The position numbers and the translations under genes were made by a program. The notes under the pieces are model-generated. The model saw nothing but the letters and a program-made list of their open reading frames with translations. It searched no databases and had not been told where the DNA came from. From positions 1 to 31,851 of the forward strand of contig JBAQZZ010000026.1 in the NCBI GenBank assembly GCA_049791475.1: a stretch of DNA of 31,851 nucleotides. Direction: 5' to 3'. Position 1 is the first letter of the stretch; every line of letters starts with the position of its first letter. The stretch is from CAXBID01 sp049791475. GTDB lineage: Bacteria; Bacteroidota; Bacteroidia; Flavobacteriales; Flavobacteriaceae. This document shows, piece by piece, positions 6,569-14,419 of this stretch.

Positions 6569-7690
6569 ATGGCAAAGAGAGATTATTACGAAGTATTAGG
6601 GATTAGTAAAAGTGCAACTGCAGCTGAAATAAAAAAGGGGTATCGTAAAAAGGCTATTGAATTTCATCCAGATAAAAACCCAGATAATAAAACTGCTGAA
6701 GCGAAGTTTAAAGAAGCGGCTGAAGCTTATGAAGTTTTAAGTGATGCCGACAAAAAAGCACGTTACGACCAATTCGGGCATCAAGCCTTTGAAAATGGCG
6801 GTGGCGGTTTTGGCGGCGGCGGCATGAATATGGATGACATATTCAGTCAGTTTGGAGATATTTTTGGTGGTGGTGGTTTTAGCGGCGGCTTCTCAGGTTT
6901 TGGTGGCGGCGGTGGCCAGCGTCGTGTAAAAGGTAGTAACTTACGTATTCGCGTAAAATTAACGCTAGAAGAAATTGCTAATGGCGTAGAAAAGAAAATA
7001 AAAGTAAAGCGTAAAGTTCAAGCACCTGGAACAACATATAAAACCTGTTCTACTTGTAATGGTACCGGTCAAGTTACTCGTATTGCGAACACTATATTAG
7101 GTAGAATGCAAACTTCTGCACCTTGTAATGTATGTGGAGGAGCTGGTCAAACTATTGATAAAAAACCTGCTGATGCTGATGCTCAAGGGTTAAAAGTAGC
7201 GGAAGAAACCGTATCTATAAAAATACCGGCTGGTGTTGTAGATGGTATGCAACTTAAAGTTTCTGGTAAAGGAAACGAAGCACCTGGACATGGTATTTCT
7301 GGCGATTTATTGGTAGCTATTGAAGAAGCAGAGCATGATACACTGCAACGTGAAGGCGATAATTTGCATTATGATTTATACATAAGCCTGCCAGATGCGG
7401 TTTTAGGAACCTCTAAAGAAATTGATACCGTTACAGGTAAAGTACGCATTAAAGTTGAAGCGGGCGTTCAGTCTGGTAAAATTTTGCGCTTACGCGGAAA
7501 AGGAATACCGAGTATTAATGGTTACGGAAAAGGAGACCTTTTAGTACACGTTAATGTTTGGACACCTAAAACGTTGAACAAACAACAAAAAGATTTTTTT
7601 GAATTGATGAAAGATGATGAACATTTTGATCCAAAACCAGAAAGTTCTGATAAATCTTTTTTTGAAAAAGTTAAAGATATGTTCTCATAG
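6569..7690 (+). CDS. dnaJ: Chaperone DnaJ with a half-size zinc finger
   Basis: A 373-residue type-I Hsp40, read from the ATG that opens the canonical MAKRDYYEVLGI; frames extended upstream would begin inside the leader hairpin. The J domain is 1-70 with HPD at 33-35. A Gly/Phe-rich linker spans about 77-118 and includes DIFSQFGDIFG. The zinc-finger region contains only two CxxCxGxG repeats, CSTCNGTG (160-167) and CNVCGGAG (186-193), where the standard protein has four. The peptide-binding domains (205-330) include the GDLLVAIEE strand and the GKGIPSINGYGKGDLLVHV block. It stimulates DnaK ATPase. The reduced finger is common in flavobacteria. A hairpin terminator follows 24 bp after the stop. 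Confidence 0.95.
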   Translation: MAKRDYYEVLGISKSATAAEIKKGYRKKAIEFHPDKNPDNKTAEAKFKEAAEAYEVLSDADKKARYDQFGHQAFENGGGGFGGGGMNMDDIFSQFGDIFGGGGFSGGFSGFGGGGGQRRVKGSNLRIRVKLTLEEIANGVEKKIKVKRKVQAPGTTYKTCSTCNGTGQVTRIANTILGRMQTSAPCNVCGGAGQTIDKKPADADAQGLKVAEETVSIKIPAGVVDGMQLKVSGKGNEAPGHGISGDLLVAIEEAEHDTLQREGDNLHYDLYISLPDAVLGTSKEIDTVTGKVRIKVEAGVQSGKILRLRGKGIPSINGYGKGDLLVHVNVWTPKTLNKQQKDFFELMKDDEHFDPKPESSDKSFFEKVKDMFS

Positions 7691-7714
7691 TTAAAAATAA
7701 CTTAATGTTTTTTT

Positions 7715-7740
7715 AAAATCCGTTTGATAACGGATTTTTT
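7715..7740 (+). terminator. Intrinsic terminator after grpE-dnaJ
   Basis: A perfect stem AAAATCCGTT / AACGGATTTT around a TGAT loop (7725-7728) is followed by a T run. It is the first of several hairpins in the 397-bp gap 7691-8087, which otherwise contains no gene that I can support. Confidence 0.88.
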
Positions 7741-7808
7741 TATTTGTGCAAAAAACTTATCTAATAGTTTTGCTATTAATATGAAAAAAAAAACTATATT
7801 TGAAGTAT

Positions 7809-7895
7809 CACTAATTAATTTTAGTGGTAATTTTTCTTTTTCATAGCAATTTTTTTCCCATCCTTAATTTTTTTAAGGGTGGGTTTTGTTTTTTT
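7809..7895 (+). ncRNA. Candidate small RNA with its own promoter and terminator
   Basis: A -7 element TATATTTG (7795-7802), with a TTTTG about 22 bp further upstream, precedes a possible transcript start near 7808-7810. The transcript would form a nine-base-pair hairpin (7806-7814 with 7821-7829, one G-T pair), then a U-rich single-stranded stretch. It would end in a strong terminator: stem CCCATCCTTAA (7857-7867) against TTAAGGGTGGG (7873-7883) plus a T run. No open frame is present. The second hairpin could instead be a plain terminator or repeat. The UUCCCAUCC stretch is complementary to the bases next to the dnaJ start (6561-6569). Confidence 0.35.
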
Positions 7896-7951
7896 AGTGA
7901 AACTCAATTTTCAGAAGACTTTAGGTCGCACTGAAAATTGTAAGTTGAACT

Positions 7952-7980
7952 AATCCCGAATTTATTTCGGGATTTTTTTT
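7952..7980 (+). terminator. Terminator-like hairpin before the ABC-2 operon
   Basis: Stem AATCCCGAA / TTCGGGATT around a TTTAT loop, then eight T residues. Just upstream, CAATTTTCAG (7905-7914) and CTGAAAATTG (7931-7940) form a further ten-base-pair inverted repeat with a 16-nt loop. The hairpins insulate the operon starting at 8088 from upstream transcription. Confidence 0.75.
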
Positions 7981-8087
7981 AATTAACAAATTTCTTATCG
8001 TTTAAATCATAATTATTCCTAAAAGCGTCAAACTTCTTATACAACATTTAATATATTTACAAATAAAAAATCAATTAAATTACATCA

Positions 8088-9014
8088 ATGAGTAACCTAC
8101 TAGAAGTTAATGAAGTTTCTAAAAATTTTGGAGATTTTAAAGCCCTAAATAAGGTGTCAGTATCGGTTCCTAAAGGCAGTATTTTTGGTTTGTTAGGTCC
8201 TAATGGCGCTGGAAAAACAACCTTAATTCGGGTAATAAATCAAATTACTATGCCCGATTCTGGTTCTGTTTATTTAGATGGAGAACCACTTAGCAATCTG
8301 CATATAAAAGACATTGGTTATTTACCTGAAGAGCGCGGATTATACAAATCTATGAAGGTTGGTGAACAAGCGTTATACCTAGCCCAACTTAAAGGTTTGA
8401 GTAAAGCTGAAGCTAAAACGCGATTAAAATATTGGTTTGAACGTTTAGAAATAGGCGACTGGTGGAATAAGAAAATACAAGAGCTTTCAAAAGGAATGGC
8501 TCAAAAAATACAGTTTGTGGTTACCGTGTTACACCAACCAAAATTATTGATTTTTGATGAACCGTTTTCAGGTTTCGACCCTATTAATGCCAATCTAATT
8601 AAAGATGAAATTTTAAGATTACGAGATGAAGGTGCTACCGTTATATTCTCAACACACCGTATGGAATCTGTAGAAGAATTGTGTGATGATATTGCTTTAA
8701 TTCATCAATCAAACAAAATTCTTGATGGAAAATTAGTAGATGTAAAACGCCAATACAAAACAAATACTTATGAAGTGGGTATTAGAGCACATGATAAAAT
8801 GATGCTGAGACAAGAATTAGCATCAAAGTTTGATACCTCTGCAGCTAATTTTAAAACTTTAGAAGATGAATTAAAGCTGAATATTAAATTATCTAATGGT
8901 AAAACACCAAATGATTTATTACAGTATTTAACAACAAAAGGCGACGTATCACATTTTGTAGAATTGATACCAAGTGTTAACGATATTTTTATTCAAACAG
9001 TAAAGAATAATTAG
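8088..9014 (+). CDS. ABC-2 type transporter ATPase (NatA-like)
   Basis: A 308-residue cytoplasmic ATP-binding subunit. Walker A is GPNGAGKT (37-44), the signature is the variant LSKGM (133-137), Walker B with catalytic Glu is LLIFDEP (153-159), and the switch His is in STHRM (H190). Residues 225-308 form the extra C-terminal domain (DUF4162 type) common in NatA/YhaQ-like ATPases. The permease gene starts 4 bp after its stop, so the two form one transporter. Related systems extrude sodium or drugs or work in gliding and envelope assembly; the substrate is not determinable. It is the first gene of a five-gene run reaching 13378. Confidence 0.92.
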   Translation: MSNLLEVNEVSKNFGDFKALNKVSVSVPKGSIFGLLGPNGAGKTTLIRVINQITMPDSGSVYLDGEPLSNLHIKDIGYLPEERGLYKSMKVGEQALYLAQLKGLSKAEAKTRLKYWFERLEIGDWWNKKIQELSKGMAQKIQFVVTVLHQPKLLIFDEPFSGFDPINANLIKDEILRLRDEGATVIFSTHRMESVEELCDDIALIHQSNKILDGKLVDVKRQYKTNTYEVGIRAHDKMMLRQELASKFDTSAANFKTLEDELKLNIKLSNGKTPNDLLQYLTTKGDVSHFVELIPSVNDIFIQTVKNN

Positions 9015-9018
9015 CTTT

Positions 9019-10332
9019 ATGAACCATTTACCACTTATTATTAAACGCGAATATTTAACTAAGGTTAAAAACAAGTCGTTTATTGTTATGACTTTTTTAA
9101 GTCCTATGATTTTTATTGCATTAATCGCTGTTGTTTCCTATTTATCGCAAGTAAATAAAGATAAGGTAAGAGTAATTTCTGTTTTAGATGAATCTGAACT
9201 CGTATCGGGTATTTTTGAAAATACAGAAAATACAACCTATAATCTTCTTGATAATATGACGCTTGAAGAGGCTAAAATAGTATCAAAAGAAACTAGTAGT
9301 TATGGTTTGTTATACATAGAAAAACTAGACAATATTGAGGAAGTTTCAAATAAAATAAGTTTTTATTCCGAAGAATCGCCTTCATTATCAGTGATTTCAG
9401 GTTTAGAAAGTAAAATTCAAAATGAGCTAACCAATCAGAATAGAATTAAAAAAGGTATTGATGTTGAAATTTTAAAAGATTCAAGAGTAACGGTAGATAT
9501 TATTCAGGAAAGTTTTGAAGGTGAGAAAACATCAAAAATTGATAGTGTTGTAAAATTAATATTTGGTGGTGCAGCAGGCTATTTGCTATTTATGTTTATT
9601 ATTATTTATGGTAATATGATTATGCGAAGTGTTATTGAAGAAAAAACCAGTCGTATTATTGAGGTTATCATTTCATCTGTAAAACCTGTTCAGCTTATGC
9701 TGGGTAAAATAATAGGAACCTCTTTAGCTGGTATTACACAATTTGTAATCTGGCTTATTTTAGGAGGTATTTTAATGACGGTGGTGTCATTAATTTTTGG
9801 AATTGATATGGCCCAAATGCAAACGCCACAGCAAGAAGTCATGCAACAGGCTATGGAAAACCCAGAGTTAAATATGAAAGTTCAAAACATTATGACTTCA
9901 TTTTACAATTTGCCAATTACTAATTTAATTATTGCATTTATACTGTTTTTTATAGGTGGTTACCTTTTATATAGTTCATTTTACGCCGCTATTGGTGCAG
10001 CAGTAGATAATGAAACCGATACACAACAGTTTATGCTTCCTATTATAATGCCTCTTATTTTGGCTGTTTATGTGGGTATATTTACGGTAATTGAAGATCC
10101 TCACGGCATGGTTTCAACTATATTTTCCTTTATCCCATTAACATCTCCAGTAGTTATGTTAATGCGTATTCCATTTGGTGTACCTTTATGGCAGCAATTA
10201 GTTTCATTACTTTTATTAGTTGGGTCATTTATGTTTACAGTTTGGTTTGCCGCTAAAATTTACAGAGTCGGAATTCTAATGTATGGTAAAAAACCAAGCT
10301 ATAAAGAATTGATAAAATGGATTAAATATTAG
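9019..10332 (+). CDS. ABC-2 type transporter permease (NatB-like)
   Basis: A 437-residue inner-membrane protein with one N-terminal helix (about 22-44), a large extracytoplasmic domain (about 45-175), then five or six helices over 178-420. The conserved IMRSVIEEKTSRIIEVIISSVKP block lies after the second helix and is the hallmark of ABC-2 permeases of the NatB/YhaP group, where it couples to the ATPase. A hydrophilic Gln/Met-rich loop at about 270-295 sits between helices. It is encoded 4 bp downstream of its ATPase and 1 bp upstream of the MscS gene, so translational coupling through the operon is likely. Confidence 0.9.
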   Translation: MNHLPLIIKREYLTKVKNKSFIVMTFLSPMIFIALIAVVSYLSQVNKDKVRVISVLDESELVSGIFENTENTTYNLLDNMTLEEAKIVSKETSSYGLLYIEKLDNIEEVSNKISFYSEESPSLSVISGLESKIQNELTNQNRIKKGIDVEILKDSRVTVDIIQESFEGEKTSKIDSVVKLIFGGAAGYLLFMFIIIYGNMIMRSVIEEKTSRIIEVIISSVKPVQLMLGKIIGTSLAGITQFVIWLILGGILMTVVSLIFGIDMAQMQTPQQEVMQQAMENPELNMKVQNIMTSFYNLPITNLIIAFILFFIGGYLLYSSFYAAIGAAVDNETDTQQFMLPIIMPLILAVYVGIFTVIEDPHGMVSTIFSFIPLTSPVVMLMRIPFGVPLWQQLVSLLLLVGSFMFTVWFAAKIYRVGILMYGKKPSYKELIKWIKY

Positions 10333-10333
10333 T

Positions 10334-11311
10334 ATGCAAGAGCAAGTAAAAGATAAAATAGAAAAGGAAGTAGAAAAAATTGAAGAAGTAATTTCTGGAA
10401 GTTCTCTATGGGAAAAACTTGTAGATTTTCTAGAATTTAAAATATTAGATTTTACTTATGGAGCTGCTGAAGATGCTAATAATATTGTTTTAAAAGTAAA
10501 ATATATTTTACTAGTTCTTGCCGTTATATTAGTAACTACTTATCTCCTACGATGGGTTAGGAAATTGGTTACTAGAAGAATGCCAGACCAGGACAAGGTA
10601 AAATTTAATACTGTTTTCTCTTTTGCAAGATGGATAATTTACATTATTGTGATGCTTATTGTTTTCGATTCAATAGGTATAAACGTTACTGCTATTTTCG
10701 CTGCATCAGCTGCATTATTAATAGGTATTGGTTTAGCACTTCAAACACTATTTCAAGATATAATCTCTGGTATATTTATTCTTGTAGATCGATCTGTTCA
10801 GGTTGGAGATATTATTGAATTGGAGGGTAAAGTAGGTCGTGTAGAAGAAATTAAACTAAGAACCACTAGAGCTGCCACAGCAGATAATCGAGTATTAATT
10901 ATTCCAAACCATTTGTACCTTACCAATAGTTTATATAATTGGACCCAAAACGGGAATACAACCCGAGAAAGTGTTGATGTTGGCGTAGCTTATGGAAGCG
11001 ATGTGCAATTAGTAAAAAAATTATTACTTGAAGCTACTAATGATAATAGTGATGTTTTAGATTTTCCTGAACCTAGAGTTTTATTCACAGATTTTGGTGA
11101 AAGTTCATTAGATTTTAGAATAGTTTTCACAGTTAGTGATAGTTTTAATGCACGTTTTCCTAAAAGTGATATTCGTTTCGAAATAGACAGATTGTTTAGA
11201 GAAAATAATATTAGTATTCCATTTCCACAAAGAGATATACATATTATTCAAAAACCTAATCAAAACATTCAATTTAAAAATAACACAAATTATAACACAG
11301 ACGAAAAATAA
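10334..11311 (+). CDS. Mechanosensitive ion channel, MscS family
   Basis: A 325-residue MscS-type channel. The N-terminus (1-55) is soluble and amphipathic and begins with a Lys/Glu-rich helix. Helices follow at about 58-75 and 97-115, then the pore helix TM3 with Gly/Ala spacing (SAALLIGIGLALQTLFQDI), the FILVDRSVQVGDIIEL beta-domain entry, the GRVEEIKLRTT motif and the IIPNHL strand. The C-terminal alpha/beta vestibule ends near 300. MscS channels release solutes on hypo-osmotic shock. The gene starts one base after the permease stop. A link between an ABC-2 exporter and an osmotic valve suggests a role in envelope stress. Confidence 0.93.
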   Translation: MQEQVKDKIEKEVEKIEEVISGSSLWEKLVDFLEFKILDFTYGAAEDANNIVLKVKYILLVLAVILVTTYLLRWVRKLVTRRMPDQDKVKFNTVFSFARWIIYIIVMLIVFDSIGINVTAIFAASAALLIGIGLALQTLFQDIISGIFILVDRSVQVGDIIELEGKVGRVEEIKLRTTRAATADNRVLIIPNHLYLTNSLYNWTQNGNTTRESVDVGVAYGSDVQLVKKLLLEATNDNSDVLDFPEPRVLFTDFGESSLDFRIVFTVSDSFNARFPKSDIRFEIDRLFRENNISIPFPQRDIHIIQKPNQNIQFKNNTNYNTDEK

Positions 11312-11348
11312 TTCTGGGATTAAAATCAGGAAGACTAATAAATGCAGA

Positions 11349-12212
11349 TTGTTTTTATTGTCTTGTCTATTTTTAACTACTCAATTTGTTATGGCTCAAT
11401 TAACAGATTTGGCGCGATTAGAATATTCGTTTATCCCAAAAAGCAATTCAGAAGATCAATACACCAGGTTACGAGCACTTTTTAATTATCCTGTTGAGGT
11501 TAAAAATGATGCTTACTTTATAATAGGAGCAGAGTACAATCGTATTTTTCTGAATTTAGAAGATGATTATCCATTTGATACCTCTACTTTAAACAAAATT
11601 CATGTTATAGATTTAAATATTGGCTACACATTTAAATGGAATGAAAAATGGAGGTTTGGAATGAAGTTTAATCCTAGAATAGCTTCAACACTATCAAAAT
11701 CATTAACTTCAGAAGATTATTTTATAAATGGTGGCATGTTTTTTATTAACGATAGAATGAAAGAGGAAAATTTAAAAAGACCTTACCGTTTAATTTTAGG
11801 TTTAACCTATAATGCCACCACGGGTTTACCTTTTCCGTTACCTTTTGTAAGTTATTATAGGGAAATAAATGAAACTTGGAGTTTTAATGCAGGAGTACCA
11901 AAATCTAACATCAAATATGCCATTAATGATAAAAATAACATTCAAGCCTTTGTTGGTTTAGATGGTTATTTGGCACATTTACAAGAACCTTCTATTATTA
12001 ATGGAGAAAATATAGAACAAATTTCATTATCTGTATTAGTAGGTGGTTTGGGTTACGAATACTTATTTACAAAACATTTGGTATGGTATTTATATACAGG
12101 TTATACATTCAGGTTAAATAACGTATTACGTAACGAAAATAGAGATGAAGTTTTTAAATTAGACGATGTAAATGCATTTTATTTAAGAACAGGACTTAAA
12201 TTTAAAATATAG
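11349..12212 (+). CDS. DUF6268-type outer-membrane beta-barrel protein, non-ATG start
   Basis: A secreted protein of about 287 residues, rich in alternating aromatic strands (LEYSFIP, YFIIGAEYNRIFL, WRFGMKFNPRIA, FYLRTGLKFKI at the C-terminus). This is typical of an outer-membrane beta-barrel and matches my recollection of the DUF6268 family. The signal peptide ends in FVMAQ. No in-frame ATG precedes it: the listed TTG at 11349 gives a signal with no positive charge, whereas ATT at 11319 would add IKIRKTNKCR and a proper basic n-region. The real start may therefore be the rarer ATT. The stop lies 2 bp before the regulator gene. It is probably a porin-like partner of the operon. Confidence 0.75.
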   Translation: MFLLSCLFLTTQFVMAQLTDLARLEYSFIPKSNSEDQYTRLRALFNYPVEVKNDAYFIIGAEYNRIFLNLEDDYPFDTSTLNKIHVIDLNIGYTFKWNEKWRFGMKFNPRIASTLSKSLTSEDYFINGGMFFINDRMKEENLKRPYRLILGLTYNATTGLPFPLPFVSYYREINETWSFNAGVPKSNIKYAINDKNNIQAFVGLDGYLAHLQEPSIINGENIEQISLSVLVGGLGYEYLFTKHLVWYLYTGYTFRLNNVLRNENRDEVFKLDDVNAFYLRTGLKFKI

Positions 12213-12214
12213 AT

Positions 12215-13378
12215 ATGGCAAAAATATTAGTAATAGAAGACGAAGCGGCTATTAGGCGCGTACTTGTTAAAATCCTTTCAGAAGAAAACGACAAATACCA
12301 AGTTGAAGAAGCTGAAGATGGTTTAATAGGAATAGAAAAAATTAAAAATGACGATTACGATTTAATACTTTGTGATATTAAAATGCCAAAAATGGATGGT
12401 GTTGAAGTATTAGAAGCCGTAAAAAAAATAAAACCAGAAATACCTATTGTCATGATTTCGGGTCATGGCGATTTAGATACCGCAGTAAATACCATGCGCT
12501 TAGGGGCTTTTGATTACATATCGAAACCACCAGATTTAAACAGACTTTTAAATACGGTACGCAATGCTTTAGATAGAAAAGAATTGGTTGTAGAAAACAA
12601 AATTCTGAAGAAAAAAGTAAGTAAGAAATACGAAATGATTGGAGATAGCGATGCTATTTCTCAAATTAAAGATATAATAGATAAAGTAGCACCAACCGAT
12701 GCTCGTGTATTAATTACAGGGCCAAACGGAACAGGAAAAGAACTTGTGGCACATTGGTTACATGAAAAAAGCGAACGCGCAAAAGGGCCAATGATTGAGG
12801 TAAACTGTGCAGCCATACCTAGCGAATTAATAGAGAGCGAATTATTTGGCCATGTAAAAGGTGCGTTTACAAGTGCCGCAAAAGATAGAGCAGGTAAATT
12901 TGAAGCGGCAAATGGTGGTACCATTTTTTTAGATGAAATTGGCGATATGAGCTTATCGGCGCAGGCAAAAGTACTTCGTGCTTTACAAGAAAGTAGAATA
13001 CAACGTGTTGGTAGCGATAGAGATATAAAAGTAGATGTGCGTGTTGTTACAGCTACAAATAAAAATTTGAAAACTGAAATTGAGGAAGGACGTTTTCGTG
13101 AAGATTTATATCATAGACTTGCCGTTATTTTAATAAAAGTTCCGGCTTTAAATGAAAGACGGGAAGATATTCCTTTATTAGTAAATCATTTTTCAGAAAA
13201 AATAGCAAATGAACAGGGTACAGCCTTAAAGGTGTTTTCAGATAAAGCAATCAAATTACTTCAAGAATACGATTGGACAGGTAATATTAGAGAATTACGT
13301 AATGTTATTGAGCGTCTTATAATTTTAGGAGGAAAAGAAGTAAGTGAAACAGATGTAAAGCTGTTTGCTAGTAAATAA
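12215..13378 (+). CDS. Sigma-54-dependent response regulator lacking a DNA-binding domain
   Basis: A 387-residue NtrC-type protein. The receiver domain (1-120) has the acidic pocket E8/D9, phospho-acceptor D54 in LCDIKMP and K104. The AAA+ domain (140-375) has Walker A GPNGTGKE (169-176), the sigma-54-contacting loop as GAFTSA (216-221; consensus GAFTGA), Walker B GGTIFLDEIGD (D240, E241), arginine fingers near FREDLYHR (294-301) and sensor II GNIRELRN. The protein ends 12 residues after that domain, so the usual Fis-type helix-turn-helix is absent. It must therefore act from solution or through a partner. No histidine kinase gene is nearby. It is the last gene of the ABC-2/MscS operon. Confidence 0.93.
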   Translation: MAKILVIEDEAAIRRVLVKILSEENDKYQVEEAEDGLIGIEKIKNDDYDLILCDIKMPKMDGVEVLEAVKKIKPEIPIVMISGHGDLDTAVNTMRLGAFDYISKPPDLNRLLNTVRNALDRKELVVENKILKKKVSKKYEMIGDSDAISQIKDIIDKVAPTDARVLITGPNGTGKELVAHWLHEKSERAKGPMIEVNCAAIPSELIESELFGHVKGAFTSAAKDRAGKFEAANGGTIFLDEIGDMSLSAQAKVLRALQESRIQRVGSDRDIKVDVRVVTATNKNLKTEIEEGRFREDLYHRLAVILIKVPALNERREDIPLLVNHFSEKIANEQGTALKVFSDKAIKLLQEYDWTGNIRELRNVIERLIILGGKEVSETDVKLFASK

Positions 13379-13380
13379 TA

Positions 13381-13519
13381 AAAAGAGGCTGTCCGGAAAG
13401 TCTTCAGTATTGTCAGTTTGAGTGCAGTCGAAAACATTAATAATTTGATTTTCAAAGCATTTCGACTGCGCTCAATGTGACAAAATAGTTCATTTCAGAC
13501 TTTTTAGACAGCCTCTTTT
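13381..13519. repeat. Nested inverted-repeat element at the convergent gene end
   Basis: The outer arms are 13381-13403 and 13497-13519: 23 bp with three central mismatches, AAAAGAGGCTGTC at the ends. The inner arms are 13411-13433 and 13460-13482, about 20 of 23 bases paired, core TTTCGACTGCGCTCAA. The result is a long two-stage cruciform with no frame. It fills the gap between convergent genes and ends in T runs on both strands, so it may serve as a bidirectional terminator. The inner arm recurs at 18109-18133. Confidence 0.75.
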
Positions 13520-13539
13520 ACTAATATGTTTTGAAACAA

Positions 13540-14286
13540 TTAATTAGCACAAACCTCAAGTTGCGACAAATAATTTGAGGCGAGACTTTTGAGGCTATTA
13601 CTAAAATAGCTTTTTATATTTTCAATACTTTCTGATGATAAATCTTCAGAACTTTCATTAAGCTTTAAAGGTTCATGATTACAATCACAAACTTTTAAAG
13701 TTTCATTATAAGTTTTAACGTTAGCTGTAACCACGTTTTCATAAGAGAGAATGAGTTCTTTCTTTTTAAGTGTTAATTCCTTTTCTTTTTGTTCTGCTAA
13801 TTGCGTTTTAAGTTCCTGCTCTTTAAGTCTTAAAGCTTCTTGCTGTTGTTTTAATTTATGTTGTTCGTTTTGTATTTCAGAAATTTCACTAGTTTCAGCG
13901 CTCACAGCATTAGCATTATAAACTCCTGCGGAACATTTATCAATTTCTATCATACTTTCTTTAGTAACGTCTCTTCCGCGTTTCACATAAAAGCGGCCAT
14001 CTTCAAAAGTTTCGGCATCTTCAACTTTAGTTAGGAGTTCAATGGCTTTCTCAGCGAGCTTAAATGCAGTGTCGCAATCACAAGATTTTAAAGGTTTTTT
14101 AGAAAGCTCGAACGATTCAACTGATCGGTTTGCGTAGTACTTTAAATGACTGATGTTGTTAGAATCATAAGCATCTTTAACATGTGAATAAGCACTACCT
14201 AAATAGTAATTGGCTTCATCATAATTAGTTTGACCTTTGGAAGTTAAAGACGCAAGTAAAAAGAAAAATAAGTAATAATTTTTCAT
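13540..14286 (-). CDS. Secreted coiled-coil protein of unknown function
   Basis: A 248-residue protein that I do not recognise. Residues 1-19 form a signal peptide (hydrophobic core YLFFFLLASL, cleavage near SKGQ). Residues 20-125 are helical with several TPR-like aromatic/alanine positions, and a KSCDCDTAFKLAEKAIELL block carries a Cys-Asp-Cys pair. Residues 135-190 are a highly charged coiled coil (QNEQHKLKQQQEALRLKEQE). A second CDC (KVCDCNH) lies near residue 203 in a C-terminal helical part. The two matching Cys-Asp-Cys motifs look like a repeated unit that could form disulphides or bind metal outside the cytoplasm. It stands alone, convergent with the regulator gene. Confidence 0.75.
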   Translation of the reverse strand: MKNYYLFFFLLASLTSKGQTNYDEANYYLGSAYSHVKDAYDSNNISHLKYYANRSVESFELSKKPLKSCDCDTAFKLAEKAIELLTKVEDAETFEDGRFYVKRGRDVTKESMIEIDKCSAGVYNANAVSAETSEISEIQNEQHKLKQQQEALRLKEQELKTQLAEQKEKELTLKKKELILSYENVVTANVKTYNETLKVCDCNHEPLKLNESSEDLSSESIENIKSYFSNSLKSLASNYLSQLEVCAN

Positions 14287-14419
14287 GAGATTTGGGGTTA
14301 ATTGGTTAAATAGGTTAGGCTAAAGTATTAAAAACAATATAATTAACTGTGCCGTTCATCGAAAAAATGGATTTACTATATTTATAAAATATTATAATTA
14401 ATACAGATAAACTTAAAAT

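Noticed and set aside
10630..10818. A 62-codon Cys/Tyr-rich frame inside the MscS gene
   Set aside because: It is a shadow in another frame of the conserved channel domain.
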